A stretch of 64,000 nucleotides of DNA from Bacteroidales bacterium (GTDB taxonomy: Bacteria; Bacteroidota; Bacteroidia; Bacteroidales; Paludibacteraceae), in NCBI GenBank assembly GCA_012837935.1, contig DUQG01000032.1:36527-100526 (forward strand). Direction: 5' to 3'. The notes beneath the pieces are model-generated. The model searched no databases, was not told the DNA's origin, and worked only from the letters and a program-made list of their open reading frames with translations. The first letter of the stretch is position 1; every line of letters starts with the position of its first letter. The translations under genes were made by a program, and so were the position numbers. Below, in pieces: positions 36,182 to 46,968 of this stretch.

Positions 36182-37834
36182 ATGCTACAATCACTAACGA
36201 TTTACAATTACGCTTTAATCAGTGAATTGCATATTGATTTTAAGGCAGGGATGTCTGTGCTTACAGGCGAAACCGGAGCCGGAAAGTCAATTATCATGGG
36301 TGCATTGTCGCTTGTGCAGGGACAGCGTGCGGATACGCGTGTGATTCGTGAAGGCGAGCAAAAAGCGGTGGTAGAGGCGGTTTTTGATTTGAAAAATTAC
36401 AATCTAAATTCATTTTTTGCCGAAAACGAACTCGATTACAGCGATTCGTGCATTATCCGACGTGAAGTAACGAGTAATAGCAAATCCCGTGCTTTTATCA
36501 ATGATACGCCCGTATCATTAAATCAACTTCGCGACCTAAGCAATCGCCTGATTGATATTCATTCGCAGCACGAAAATTTGCTGCTTTCCACAGAAAATTA
36601 TCAGTTGCAGTTGGTGGATGCAGTAGCTGAAAATAGTACTGAACTTACCGATTATCAAACTGCTTTTCAAGTTTGGAATCAAGCTAAATCTGAACTCAAT
36701 AAGCTAAAAAAAGAAGCGGAAAGACAAGCTGCTGATTTGGATTATTTGCAGTTTCAGTTGACACAACTTGAAGAAGCAAAGTTGCAGGAAGGTGAGCAGG
36801 CAGAACTGGAAAGTGAACAGGAAATGCTTAGCCATGTGGAAGAAATTAAAACCGAACTGCAAAGTGCGGATTATTTGCTGACCAACGATGAAACCAATGT
36901 GCTAAGAGCATTAAAAGACATTAGCAGTTCAATTCAGAAAATCAAATCTTATCTAACGCAAGGCGAAAGTTGGGTAGAGCGGTTGGAAACCGTTTTGATT
37001 GAATTGAAAGATATTTCTTACGATATTTCAAGTGTACAGAGTGAGTTGGAATTTAATCCCGAGCGATTGGAATTTGTGGATAATCGTTTGAGTTTACTCT
37101 ATTCCTTGCAGAAAAAATTCAAAGTGGAAACTGTAGAGGAACTGATTGAAATTCGCAACTCGTATCAAATGCAGTTAAATAGAATTGATAATTTTGATGA
37201 GGTGCTGCGTGAGGCTGAAAAGCAACTTGCTCAGGCAGAAAAACAGCTTCAAGAAAAGGCAAAAACGCTTTCCGAAACTCGTAAAAAAGCAAGTCCAATT
37301 ATCGAAAACTACTTAGTAGAACAACTTCATCTGCTTGGAATGCCGAATGTGAAATTTGTAGTTCATTTTAAAGATATAACCGATTTTACAGAAAGAGGAA
37401 CAGACGTGGTTGAGTTCCTATTTTCTGCAAATAAAAACCATTCAGTACAGCCTGTAGCAGAAATTGCATCCGGTGGTGAGATTTCACGCTTGATGCTGGC
37501 GATAAAATCCCTACTAATTAAAAAATCGGATTTACCAAGTATTGTTTTTGATGAGATAGATACTGGAGTTTCCGGAGAAATTGCCGGAAGAATGGCGGAA
37601 ATTATGCTGAAAATGAGTGAAAATACACAAGTAATCGCTATTACTCACTTACCCCAAATAGCCGCCAAAGCATCCTCTCACTTCCTAGTTTATAAAGACA
37701 ATTCCGGTAAATCCACCGAAACCTTTATCCGTCCACTTTCCCCCGAAGAACGTGTACAAGAACTCGCCGCTATGCTTAGCGGGAAAACAGTTACCGAAGC
37801 TGCGCTGATGAATGCGAGGGAGTTGTTGAAGTAG
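36182..37834 (+). CDS. recN: DNA repair protein RecN
   Basis: MLQSLTIYNYALISELHIDFKAGMSVLTGETGAGKSIIMGAL; VFDEIDTGVSGEIAGRMAEIM; THLPQIAAKAS. Confidence 0.96.
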   Translation: MLQSLTIYNYALISELHIDFKAGMSVLTGETGAGKSIIMGALSLVQGQRADTRVIREGEQKAVVEAVFDLKNYNLNSFFAENELDYSDSCIIRREVTSNSKSRAFINDTPVSLNQLRDLSNRLIDIHSQHENLLLSTENYQLQLVDAVAENSTELTDYQTAFQVWNQAKSELNKLKKEAERQAADLDYLQFQLTQLEEAKLQEGEQAELESEQEMLSHVEEIKTELQSADYLLTNDETNVLRALKDISSSIQKIKSYLTQGESWVERLETVLIELKDISYDISSVQSELEFNPERLEFVDNRLSLLYSLQKKFKVETVEELIEIRNSYQMQLNRIDNFDEVLREAEKQLAQAEKQLQEKAKTLSETRKKASPIIENYLVEQLHLLGMPNVKFVVHFKDITDFTERGTDVVEFLFSANKNHSVQPVAEIASGGEISRLMLAIKSLLIKKSDLPSIVFDEIDTGVSGEIAGRMAEIMLKMSENTQVIAITHLPQIAAKASSHFLVYKDNSGKSTETFIRPLSPEERVQELAAMLSGKTVTEAALMNARELLK

Positions 37835-37916
37835 TTAATGCGTAGAATAACAAGCATATTCTTCGCAAAATCTGCGTAGAATAAACATGTTTTTATTCGC
37901 ATTTTCCACCAAATAA

Positions 37917-37950
37917 AAAAGACTACCCTTTCGAGTAGTCTTTTCTATTT
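37917..37950. terminator. Bidirectional terminator between recN and thrS
   Basis: AAAAAAGACTACCCTTTCGAGTAGTCTTTTC. Confidence 0.8.
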
Positions 37951-37966
37951 GATTAGCTGACGTTAA

Positions 37967-39916
37967 TTAAAATGTCATTGCTTCTTTCATTATTCGCTCA
38001 ACTTCTTGATTGATGGAGTTTGCGAAATCATCTACGCTTTGAGTGAATTGATCGCCGCCACCTTGTTTGCGAACGGAAACTTCGCCGTTTTCGGCTTCTT
38101 TTTCGCCTACGATTAGCATATACGGGATACGTTTTAATTCGTTATCGCGAATTTTACGACCTACTTTTTCGTTGCGGTCGTCCACGCTTACACGGATTTC
38201 TTGTGCATCTAGTTTTTTAGCTACTTCGTTGGCGTAATCGTTGAATTTTTCACTTACAGGCAAAATAACTGCTTGCTCAGGAGTAAGCCAAAGTGGGAAT
38301 TTACCTGCGGTGTGCTCAATCAATACAGCCACGAAACGCTCCATCGAACCAAACGGTGCACGGTGAATCATAACCGGACGGTGTTTTTGGTTGTCTTCGC
38401 CTGTATATTCCAGTTCAAAACGCTCCGGCAGACTGTAATCCACCTGAATAGTTCCAAGTTGCCATTTTCGACCAATTGCATCACGTACCATAAAGTCCAG
38501 TTTCGGACCGTAGAATGCAGCTTCACCAAGCTCTACAACAGCTTTTACGCCTTTTTCTTCACAAGCTTCCACGATGGCTTTTTCCGCTTTTTCCCAGTTT
38601 TCGTCGCTACCGATATATTTTTCTTTGTTATTCGGGTCACGCAGTGAAATTTGAACTTCTACATTGCTGAAATCCAGCGCTTTGAAAATAATATGAATAA
38701 TATCCATTACTTTCAAAAATTCGCTTTTTACTTGGTCAGGACGGCAGAAAATATGCGCATCATCTTGCGTAAACGAACGAACACGTGTAAGACCGTGCAA
38801 CTCGCCGCTTTGCTCGTAACGATACACCGTTCCGAATTCCGCCATACGTACCGGAAGATCTTTGTACGAACGAGGTTTAAATTTGTAAATTTCGCAATGG
38901 TGCGGACAGTTCATCGGTTTTAGCAAATACTCTTCGCCTTCTTCCGGCGTGTGAATCGGCTGGAATGAATCTTTGCCGTATTTTGCATAGTGACCGGAAG
39001 TTACGTAAAGCAGCTTATTTCCGATATGCGGAGTAATTACTTGCTCGTATTGATATTTTTTCTGAATTCTTTTCAAGAAATCTTCTAAACGCAAACGAAG
39101 TGCCGTACCTTTTGGAAGCCATAATGGCAAACCTTTTCCTACGGTTTCAGAGAACATAAATAGTTCCAGTTCTTTGCCGATTTTGCGGTGATCACGTTTT
39201 TTTGCCTCTTCCAGCATAACCAAATACTCATCCAGCATTTTTTTCTTAGGGAATGTAATTCCGTAGATACGAGTAAGTTGTTTGCGAGTTTCATCACCAC
39301 GCCAGTAAGCACCTGCTACGCTAAGTATTTTGATGGCTTTGATTTCGCCGGTATTTGTTAAGTGTGGTCCGCGACAAAGGTCGGTAAAGTTACCTTGCGT
39401 ATATAATGTAATGGTTCCATCTTCCAATTCAGAAATAAGTTCTGTTTTGTATTCGTCGCCTTTTTCTTCAAAAAGTTTCAGTGCATCGGCTTTGGAAATA
39501 TCTTGACGTACAATGGCTTCTTTGCGTGCAGCCAGCTCTATCATTTTTTTCTCAATGGTAACCAAGTCGCTTTCTTTGATAACTGCTGTTCCGGGATCTA
39601 CGTCGTAGTAAAAGCCGTTTTCAATAGCCGGTCCGATACCGAATTTAATTCCGGGATAAAGTTCTTGCAGCGCTTCTGCCATCAAGTGAGCCGAACTGTG
39701 CCAATAAGCGTGTTTACCTTCTTCATCATCCCACTTATAGAGAACGATTGACGCATCGCTATTAATCGGACGGGAAAGATCCCATGTTTCGCCATTTACA
39801 CCAATGGATAATACCTCTTGTGCAAGCCTCGAACTGATACTCTCGGCAATTTCGTGTCCGGTAACACCGGAATTGTACTGACGGACATTTCCGTCGGGGA
39901 ATGTAATGTTAATCAT
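37967..39916 (-). CDS. thrS: Threonyl-tRNA synthetase
   Basis: TGS domain; [59 protein letters not shown]. Confidence 0.98.
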   Translation of the reverse strand: MINITFPDGNVRQYNSGVTGHEIAESISSRLAQEVLSIGVNGETWDLSRPINSDASIVLYKWDDEEGKHAYWHSSAHLMAEALQELYPGIKFGIGPAIENGFYYDVDPGTAVIKESDLVTIEKKMIELAARKEAIVRQDISKADALKLFEEKGDEYKTELISELEDGTITLYTQGNFTDLCRGPHLTNTGEIKAIKILSVAGAYWRGDETRKQLTRIYGITFPKKKMLDEYLVMLEEAKKRDHRKIGKELELFMFSETVGKGLPLWLPKGTALRLRLEDFLKRIQKKYQYEQVITPHIGNKLLYVTSGHYAKYGKDSFQPIHTPEEGEEYLLKPMNCPHHCEIYKFKPRSYKDLPVRMAEFGTVYRYEQSGELHGLTRVRSFTQDDAHIFCRPDQVKSEFLKVMDIIHIIFKALDFSNVEVQISLRDPNNKEKYIGSDENWEKAEKAIVEACEEKGVKAVVELGEAAFYGPKLDFMVRDAIGRKWQLGTIQVDYSLPERFELEYTGEDNQKHRPVMIHRAPFGSMERFVAVLIEHTAGKFPLWLTPEQAVILPVSEKFNDYANEVAKKLDAQEIRVSVDDRNEKVGRKIRDNELKRIPYMLIVGEKEAENGEVSVRKQGGGDQFTQSVDDFANSINQEVERIMKEAMTF

Positions 39917-40093
39917 ATTTTTTACCTTACAAATGGTTTTTAAAAAATTAACTGCAAAGATAACAAGAAAACTTGGAAAAAATGTCTGAATTATGATTTT
40001 GTTTGATTTTGGTGATATGTTAGAACACAGATAACACAGTCTTAATAGATATCGGGAAAAGATTAATGCAGGTTATGTGTTTTGCCTAAACTT

Positions 40094-40123
40094 GTAGAGG
40101 CGTCGATAATATGGTGTCTCTAC
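40094..40123. repeat. Degenerate AGAGACG-family palindrome
   Basis: GTAGAGGCGTCGATAATATGGTGTCTCTAC. Confidence 0.6.
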
Positions 40124-40169
40124 GATATGGTGTTTTTACGGTTTGTTGAAACATTAAAACGTTAAAAAA

Positions 40170-40210
40170 CAAATGGCACTACCCGAAATTCCGAATAGTG
40201 CCATTTTTCA
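40170..40210 (-). terminator. Terminator-like hairpin downstream of infB
   Basis: AAATGGCACTACCCGAAATTCCGAATAGTGCCATTTTTC. Confidence 0.8.
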
Positions 40211-40230
40211 AAAAATATTATTTTCTTTAT

Positions 40231-43092
40231 CTAATCAAGAGTTTGTTTAACTTCAATCTCTTCGAAGGTTTCAACCATATCACCGACTTTAATGTCGTTG
40301 TAGTTTTTGATGCTAAGACCACACTCGAAGTTTGTTCCTACCTCTTTTACGTCTTCTTTGTAACGTTTTAAGGAATCTAGTTCTCCGGTGAAAATTACAA
40401 TTCCATCGCGGATAAGTCGTAGTTTATTATTGCGCGTTACTTTTCCTTCTCTTACGATACAACCGGCAATTGTTCCCACTTTAGAAATTTTGAAAGTTTC
40501 AAGCACTTCGATGGTGGCGGTAACTTCTTCCTTGATTTCCGGAGAAAGCATACCTTCCATAGCTGATTTCACTTCCTCGATAGCATCATAAATAATTGAG
40601 TACAAGCGGATATCGATTTCTTCGTGTTCAGCCATTTTGCGAGCAGATACGGTCGGACGAACTTGGAAACCAACAATAATTGCATTGGATGCGGCTGCAA
40701 GCATCACGTCTGAGTCGGAAATAGCACCTACGGCTTTGTGAATCACGTTTACCTGAATGTTTTCAGTAGAAAGTTTCAGTAAAGAGTCTGCAAGTGCCTC
40801 GATAGAGCCGTCCACGTCACCTTTAACAATGATATTCAACTCTTGGAAATCGCCTAAAGCAATACGGCGTCCCAATTCATCCAAAGTAAAGTGTTTCCTT
40901 GTTCGGATGCTTTGCTCGCGTTGTAGTTGCTCGCGTCTATTGGTAATCTCTTTGGCTTCTTGCTCGGTTTCTACCACGTTGAAAGTATCGCCGGCTTGTG
41001 GTGCACCATCCAGTCCCAGTATTAGCACAGGTTCCGATGGTTTGGCTTCTTCGATTCGTTGATTTCTTTCGTTAAACATGGCTTTAATTTTACCATGATA
41101 GGTTCCGGCAAGCACGATATCGCCTTGTTTAAGCGTTCCGTTTTCTACCAGCACAGTTGCCACATATCCACGTCCTTTATCCAATGAAGATTCAATGATA
41201 GAACCTGTTGCACGGCGATTTGGATTTGCTTTAAGTTCCAGAAGTTCAGCCTCTAATAGAACTTTTTCCAGTAATTCTTTCACACCCAATCCTTTTTTTG
41301 CAGAAATATCTTGCGATTGGTATTTTCCTCCCCAATCTTCTACCAGATAGTTCATGGTAGCAAGAGTTTCTTTAATTTTCTCCGGATTTGCAGTAGGTTT
41401 ATCAATTTTATTAATTGCAAATACAATCGGCACATTAGCTGCTGTTGCGTGGTTGATAGCCTCTTTTGTTTGAGGCATCACGTTGTCATCGGCTGCTACA
41501 ATAATAATAGCAATGTCCGTTACTTTCGCACCACGTGCACGCATCGCTGTAAATGCCTCGTGTCCCGGTGTATCTAAGAATGTAATGCGTTGTCCGTTAT
41601 CAAGCTTCACATTATAAGCACCAATGTGCTGTGTAATTCCTCCGGCTTCTCCGGCAATCACATTAGCACTACGGATATAGTCAAGCAAAGAAGTTTTACC
41701 GTGGTCCACGTGTCCCATTACGGTAACAATTGGTGCTCTCGGTTCCAAATCTTCTTCTTTGTCTTTTTCTTCAGCAAGGGCTTCAATTACATCGTGGCTT
41801 ACATATTCGGTTTTAAATCCAAATTCATCTGCTACAATGTTAATGGTTTCAGCATCAAGGCGTTGGTTGATAGATACCATCATACCGATTGCCATACAAG
41901 TACCTATAACTTCGTTAACAGACACATCCATCATCGTAGCCAATTCACTTACGGTTACGAATTCGGTTAGTTTTAGTGTTCGCTCTTCTTTTCTTTCTAG
42001 AATTTCTTGTTCTTGCTCTTGCAGTCTTGCAGTTTCACGTTTGTCTCTACGATATTTGGCTGCTTTGCCTCGTTTGTTTTTTGAACCTGAAAGTCTAGCT
42101 AGAGTCTCTTTTATTTGCTTTTGAACATCTTCTTCACTTACAACCGTTTTAATCGGTTTTTTGAAGCTTTCTTTTCTGCCACCTTTTTTACCTTCACTAA
42201 AGTTGTCCGGTTTAGATAAATCAACCTTCTGCTTATTAATTCGTTTGCGTTTTCCGCCTTCCTTTACAATTTCATCATCACCACCTTTTCTGCTTCTGGC
42301 AGTTGCAACAGATTTGTTTCTCTCTTCACGCTCTTTACGTTTTTGTTCTCTAGATTTGGATTTAGGACGAGTGCTTTGGTTGATGCTATCTAGGTCAATA
42401 GAGCCTAGTATCACCGGTTTGGAAGTAAGCTTTGGTTTGCCAATGCGGAAAATTTCCTCTTCATCATCGTCGTCATCCTCGTCTTCTATTATGGGTTTGG
42501 GTTGAGCTTTGGGTGCGGCAGTTTTAGGTTTATGCTTCGCTGTTTCCTTTTTCGAAGATTTTTCTTGCTTTTCCTCTGCTGCTTTTTTGGGAGCTTCAGT
42601 TTTTGTTTCTGTTTTTGGCGCTATTACCTCTTCCACTTTTGTAGCTTTAGGCGTTTCTGTAGTTACTTCTTTCGTTTCAGGCGTTTTAATAGCCTTTTCT
42701 TTTGCTTCCTTAGCAGGTTTTTCTTTAGCCTTAGCGGGTTTAGCTTTTTTATCCAAGTCAATATGTCCAACTTCTTTAATTGCAGGGCGTAAATCACTGC
42801 TAACTGTTGCCTTGATAACTTCTTCTTTGGGCTCAGGTTTTTTCTTCTGATACCCTTCAATGGCAACAGTCTCCATCTTTTCCTTTGATTGGCGCTCTTG
42901 ACTCAAACGCTCCGATTCTAATTTCAAAGCCATATCTTTATTGAACTCTTTGGCTAATAATAGATATTCTTCATTTGTAATTTTGAAATTAATATCGGCA
43001 GGAACATCATGTCCCTTTTTTGCTAGGAAATCTACAGCTGTAGATAACCCCACATTTAAATCTTTGATAGCTTTGTTTAATCTAATAGACAT
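40231..43092 (-). CDS. infB: Translation initiation factor IF-2
   Basis: [58 protein letters not shown]; lysine/glutamate/alanine-rich N-terminus. Confidence 0.98.
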   Translation of the reverse strand: MSIRLNKAIKDLNVGLSTAVDFLAKKGHDVPADINFKITNEEYLLLAKEFNKDMALKLESERLSQERQSKEKMETVAIEGYQKKKPEPKEEVIKATVSSDLRPAIKEVGHIDLDKKAKPAKAKEKPAKEAKEKAIKTPETKEVTTETPKATKVEEVIAPKTETKTEAPKKAAEEKQEKSSKKETAKHKPKTAAPKAQPKPIIEDEDDDDDEEEIFRIGKPKLTSKPVILGSIDLDSINQSTRPKSKSREQKRKEREERNKSVATARSRKGGDDEIVKEGGKRKRINKQKVDLSKPDNFSEGKKGGRKESFKKPIKTVVSEEDVQKQIKETLARLSGSKNKRGKAAKYRRDKRETARLQEQEQEILERKEERTLKLTEFVTVSELATMMDVSVNEVIGTCMAIGMMVSINQRLDAETINIVADEFGFKTEYVSHDVIEALAEEKDKEEDLEPRAPIVTVMGHVDHGKTSLLDYIRSANVIAGEAGGITQHIGAYNVKLDNGQRITFLDTPGHEAFTAMRARGAKVTDIAIIIVAADDNVMPQTKEAINHATAANVPIVFAINKIDKPTANPEKIKETLATMNYLVEDWGGKYQSQDISAKKGLGVKELLEKVLLEAELLELKANPNRRATGSIIESSLDKGRGYVATVLVENGTLKQGDIVLAGTYHGKIKAMFNERNQRIEEAKPSEPVLILGLDGAPQAGDTFNVVETEQEAKEITNRREQLQREQSIRTRKHFTLDELGRRIALGDFQELNIIVKGDVDGSIEALADSLLKLSTENIQVNVIHKAVGAISDSDVMLAAASNAIIVGFQVRPTVSARKMAEHEEIDIRLYSIIYDAIEEVKSAMEGMLSPEIKEEVTATIEVLETFKISKVGTIAGCIVREGKVTRNNKLRLIRDGIVIFTGELDSLKRYKEDVKEVGTNFECGLSIKNYNDIKVGDMVETFEEIEVKQTLD

Positions 43093-43157
43093 ATTATATA
43101 TTTACGGTGTTTTTTATTAAAATGTTGGTTTTTGTGTTTTGAGAAATTTGACTTGTA

Positions 43158-44441
43158 CTATTCTTCGTTTTCTTCAATCTCATCTTCCTCTTCTTCAAAT
43201 TCTGCATTCAAAATCGCCAATACCTCATCAATTGTTTCTTCTTCCAAATCGGTGCGACGTAACAAATCTTCACGAGGAACGGCAAGTACACTCTTAGCTG
43301 TGTCGTAGCCAATTTTCTTCAAAGTGTCAATTACCCACTGATCGATTTCATCAGCAAATTCGTCCAGATAAATATCTTCTTCGTGCTCACTCTCATCTAT
43401 ATCTCGATACACATCCAGCGTATAGCCTGTTAGCATACTCGCAAGTTTGATGTTTAATCCACCTTTACCGATGGCTTGTGATACTTCCTCCGGCTTTAGA
43501 TAGACATCTGCTTTTTTTTCTTCTTCGTTTAGTCGAATAGAAGTGATTTTTGCAGGGCTTAAAGCACGGGCAATAAACAGGCTGATATTACTTGTATAGT
43601 TAATTACGTCGATGTTTTCATTGCGCAGCTCACGTACAATTCCGTGAATACGAGAACCTTTCACACCCACGCAAGCACCTACCGGGTCGATGCGGTCGTC
43701 ATAAGATTCAACAGCTACTTTGGCTCTTTCACCCGGAATTCGAGCTATCTTTTTGATAGTTATCAGTCCGTCATGAATTTCCGGAACTTCCAATTCGAAC
43801 AGTCTTTCCAAAAACACTGGTGATGTGCGAGAAAGAATAATTTTCGGGTTGTTGTTTTTATTATCAACCATCGCTACTACTGCTCTTACGGTTTCGCCTT
43901 TGCGGTAAAAATCGGAAGGAATTTGCTCTGATTTTGGCAGATAAAGTTCGTTTCCTTCTTCATCCATCAGCAGCATCTCTTTTTTCCAAATTTGATACAA
44001 TTCGGCGTTGACAATTTCACCAACTTTTTCGCTGTAGTTGATGTATAGATTTTGTTTTTCCAGCTCTAATATTTTAGAAGCCAATGTTTGACGAAGTGTA
44101 AGGATAGCACGACGACCGAATGATGAAAACTCCACCATGTCGGTAACCTCCTCGCCGATTTCGTAATCATCAGCAATTTTCTGAGCCTCAGAAAGTGTTA
44201 TCTCCAAATTTTCATTCTCGATTTCATCATCAGGTACTACCACGCGGTTGCGGTAAATCTCAAAGTCACCTTTGTCGGGGTTGATAATTACGTCAAAATT
44301 CTCATCACTACCAAAAGTCTTTGCAATCACATTGCGGAAGGATTCTTCCATTACGCTGATCAAAGTACTTCGGTCTATGTTTTTAGTTTCTTTGAAGTCT
44401 GAAAATGTATCAATTAAATTGATGTGCTCTTTTTTAGCCAT
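43158..44441 (-). CDS. nusA: Transcription termination/antitermination factor NusA
   Basis: VGACVGVKGSRIHGIVRELRNENIDVI; QAIGKGGLNIKLASMLTGYTLDV; position in the rimP-nusA-infB operon. Confidence 0.97.
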   Translation of the reverse strand: MAKKEHINLIDTFSDFKETKNIDRSTLISVMEESFRNVIAKTFGSDENFDVIINPDKGDFEIYRNRVVVPDDEIENENLEITLSEAQKIADDYEIGEEVTDMVEFSSFGRRAILTLRQTLASKILELEKQNLYINYSEKVGEIVNAELYQIWKKEMLLMDEEGNELYLPKSEQIPSDFYRKGETVRAVVAMVDNKNNNPKIILSRTSPVFLERLFELEVPEIHDGLITIKKIARIPGERAKVAVESYDDRIDPVGACVGVKGSRIHGIVRELRNENIDVINYTSNISLFIARALSPAKITSIRLNEEEKKADVYLKPEEVSQAIGKGGLNIKLASMLTGYTLDVYRDIDESEHEEDIYLDEFADEIDQWVIDTLKKIGYDTAKSVLAVPREDLLRRTDLEEETIDEVLAILNAEFEEEEDEIEENEE

Positions 44442-44446
44442 GATTG

Positions 44447-44914
44447 TTATTTGAATCTGATAATATATTTAGTTGTTTTAATATTCTGAAATAGTATTTC
44501 GGTATCTTCAGTAACCGTGATTTTGCGTTTTGCACCTTCTGGTTTCACCTGTTTTTCTTGTTGTAAAATGATTTTTTCCAAATCGAAACCTTGTAAAATT
44601 CCAACGAGCTTTTTGCCGTCTTTTGTCATTACTTCTACCTCGTTGCCGATATTTTTCTCGTACTGTTTTAGCACTTTAAAAGGTGAAGTAAGTCCTGCCG
44701 ATGAAACTTCCAGTTCGTAATCTTCTACGTCGCGGTTAAGTTTTTGTTCAATGGCACGAGTCAATTCTATGCAAAAATCAAGCGAAACGCCGTCAAAGTG
44801 GTCAACTTCCACGGTAATATGGTTGTTTGTGCCGACTTTGGTGTCAACCAAATAATAATCTGTGTCCGCAATGTATGCTTCTACTATTTCTGAAACAGTT
44901 TCTTTTAGTATCAT
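44447..44914 (-). CDS. rimP: Ribosome maturation factor RimP
   Basis: DFCIELTRAIEQKLNRDVEDYELEVSSAGLTSPFKVLKQYEKNIGNEVEV. Confidence 0.93.
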   Translation of the reverse strand: MILKETVSEIVEAYIADTDYYLVDTKVGTNNHITVEVDHFDGVSLDFCIELTRAIEQKLNRDVEDYELEVSSAGLTSPFKVLKQYEKNIGNEVEVMTKDGKKLVGILQGFDLEKIILQQEKQVKPEGAKRKITVTEDTEILFQNIKTTKYIIRFK

Positions 44915-45108
44915 ATCGCTATTTTACAACAAAGAAGGGGACTGATTGTCCCCCTCCACTTTCTCCTAATGCGCCGCAAAAATACGAATAATTTTTTAAT
45001 CTACAATGAATTATGATATAAATATTGAAAATATTCTGAATAAACATTGATTTTTCATGTAATTTTCATAATTTTGCAGTCCGAAAACGAAATATATTAC
45101 ATTTTAAC

Positions 45109-45828
45109 ATGGGAAGAGCATTTGAATATAGAAAAGCTACTAAATTAAAACGCTGGGGTAATATGGCTCGCGTTTTTACGAAATTAGGAAAACAAATAAC
45201 CATTGCAGTAAGGGACGGTGGTCCTGATGCAGATACGAATCCTCGTTTGCGTGTGCTAGTTCAGCAGGCTAAAAAGGAAAATATGCCGAAAGAAAACGTG
45301 GAACGTGCCATCAAAAAAGCATCCTCACGTGAAGAGTCCGATTACAAAGAAATGGTGTACGAAGGTTACGGTCCTCACGGTATCGCTATTGTTGTTGAAA
45401 CTGCCACGGACAACCCAACCCGTACGGTAGGAAATATCAGAAGTTATTTTAACAAACACGGTGGTTCATTGGGTACTACAGGTTCGCTTGAGTTTCTTTT
45501 TGATCGCAAATGTGTGTTTCATGTAGTGAAAAAAGACAATGTGGAACTTGAAGAGCTAGAGTTGGATTTGATTGATTTTGGTGTGGATGAATTGGTGGAA
45601 GATGAAGGCGAAATCGTGCTGTATGGTGAATTTACCTCATATTCTGCTATTCAGAAGTATTTGGAAGAAAACGGTTTTGAAATTACTACAGCAGAATTTG
45701 AGCGTATTCCTAATGACTTTAAGTCTGTTACCGAAGAACAACGCACTTTGGTCAACAAACTTCTGGACAAAATAGAGGAAGATGACGATGTGCAAAACGT
45801 TTTCCACAATATGGAAGAAGAAGCATAA
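45109..45828 (+). CDS. YebC/PmpR-family regulator
   Basis: MGRAFEYRKATKLKRWGNMARVFTKLGKQITIAVRDGGPDADTNPRLRVLVQQAKKENMPKENVERAIKKA. Confidence 0.95.
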   Translation: MGRAFEYRKATKLKRWGNMARVFTKLGKQITIAVRDGGPDADTNPRLRVLVQQAKKENMPKENVERAIKKASSREESDYKEMVYEGYGPHGIAIVVETATDNPTRTVGNIRSYFNKHGGSLGTTGSLEFLFDRKCVFHVVKKDNVELEELELDLIDFGVDELVEDEGEIVLYGEFTSYSAIQKYLEENGFEITTAEFERIPNDFKSVTEEQRTLVNKLLDKIEEDDDVQNVFHNMEEEA

Positions 45829-45860
45829 ATGTTAAAAAGAGAAGAAAAGTTGAAAGAAAA

Positions 45861-46949
45861 ATGAATCAAATAGTCCAGTTTTCACATAATTACCCCTTTC
45901 TTGTTGTTTTGGTTTCACTTACAATCGGCTATTTGTTTATGCCGGTGGTAATAAAAATAGCCAAAAGTTATAACTTTGTTGTTAGTCCCAATAAAAGAAC
46001 ATCGCATAATGGTAATGTTCCTAATATAGGGGGGCTTAATATATTTATATCATTTCTGATTACAGTTTTTCTGTTTTCTTATGAAATTATTGCATCCCTT
46101 CAGTTTGTGTTAATGGGGCTTTTCGTTATTCTTATTATTGGTTTTATTGATGATTTGATTAATATAAAAGCATCTACAAAGCTATTGGGTGAATTGGTTT
46201 CCGGTTTTTTCTTAATTGTAATAGCAGATATTCGGCTGTCCAATTTACATGGTTTTTTAGGAATTTACGAAATTCCCATTTTATTAAGCTATGCTCTTTC
46301 TTTTTTCGTGTTTATCGTTGTTGTTAACGCGATGAATCTAATAGACGGTATTGATGGGCTGGCATCAGGTTTGGGAATCCTGTATTCCTTGTTTTTTGCT
46401 ATTTATTTTCAATTTACCAATCATTTGTACCTTTCTATTGCTGCTTACACTATGGTAGGTTCGCTTATAGTGTTCTTTATTTATAATGTGTTTGGCAGTA
46501 AAAGTAAGATTTTTATGGGCGATTCGGGTTCTTTGCTTTTAGGGTATCTTTTCAATGTATTTGTCTTTTCTTTTTGTGAAATGAATGCCAACGGCGATGT
46601 ACCGGAAACTTATAAAATGAATGCAGCACCGGCAGTAGCATTTACAATATTGATTGTACTGCTTTTTGATACGTTGCGTGTAATGGGAACAAGGATAAAA
46701 AAAGGATACTCACCATTTAAGGCAGATAAAAACCATTTACATCATCTTTTGCTTTTATTCGGCTTAAAGCACCGTCAGGTCTCATTTATTTTGATGAGTG
46801 TTTCGGTGTTTTTCATAGCATTGGCATTGATTGGCAGAAATTTTCCCAATGAAGTTCTTGTGGCGTTGGTGTTTGTTTTATGTGTTATTCTCACTAAAAT
46901 TCTCTGGATTCTTGTTGGTAAGAAAAAAGCTGAGAGTTTAGATAAGTGA
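45861..46949 (+). CDS. WecA/MraY-type undecaprenyl-phosphate sugar-1-phosphate transferase
   Basis: SHNGNVPNIGGLNIFIS; NAMNLIDGIDGLASGLGI; IFMGDSGSLLLGYLF; KNHLHHLLLLFGLKHRQ. Confidence 0.9.
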   Translation: MNQIVQFSHNYPFLVVLVSLTIGYLFMPVVIKIAKSYNFVVSPNKRTSHNGNVPNIGGLNIFISFLITVFLFSYEIIASLQFVLMGLFVILIIGFIDDLINIKASTKLLGELVSGFFLIVIADIRLSNLHGFLGIYEIPILLSYALSFFVFIVVVNAMNLIDGIDGLASGLGILYSLFFAIYFQFTNHLYLSIAAYTMVGSLIVFFIYNVFGSKSKIFMGDSGSLLLGYLFNVFVFSFCEMNANGDVPETYKMNAAPAVAFTILIVLLFDTLRVMGTRIKKGYSPFKADKNHLHHLLLLFGLKHRQVSFILMSVSVFFIALALIGRNFPNEVLVALVFVLCVILTKILWILVGKKKAESLDK

Positions 46950-46968
46950 TTGTTTCTCAAATGACTGT

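Noticed and set aside
42502-42850. Overlapping ORFs rich in F/S/L opposite infB
   Set aside because: Antisense shadow of the lysine/glutamate/alanine-rich IF-2 N-terminus.
40231-44914. rimP-nusA-infB operon as something unusual
   Set aside because: This is the standard conserved bacterial operon order.
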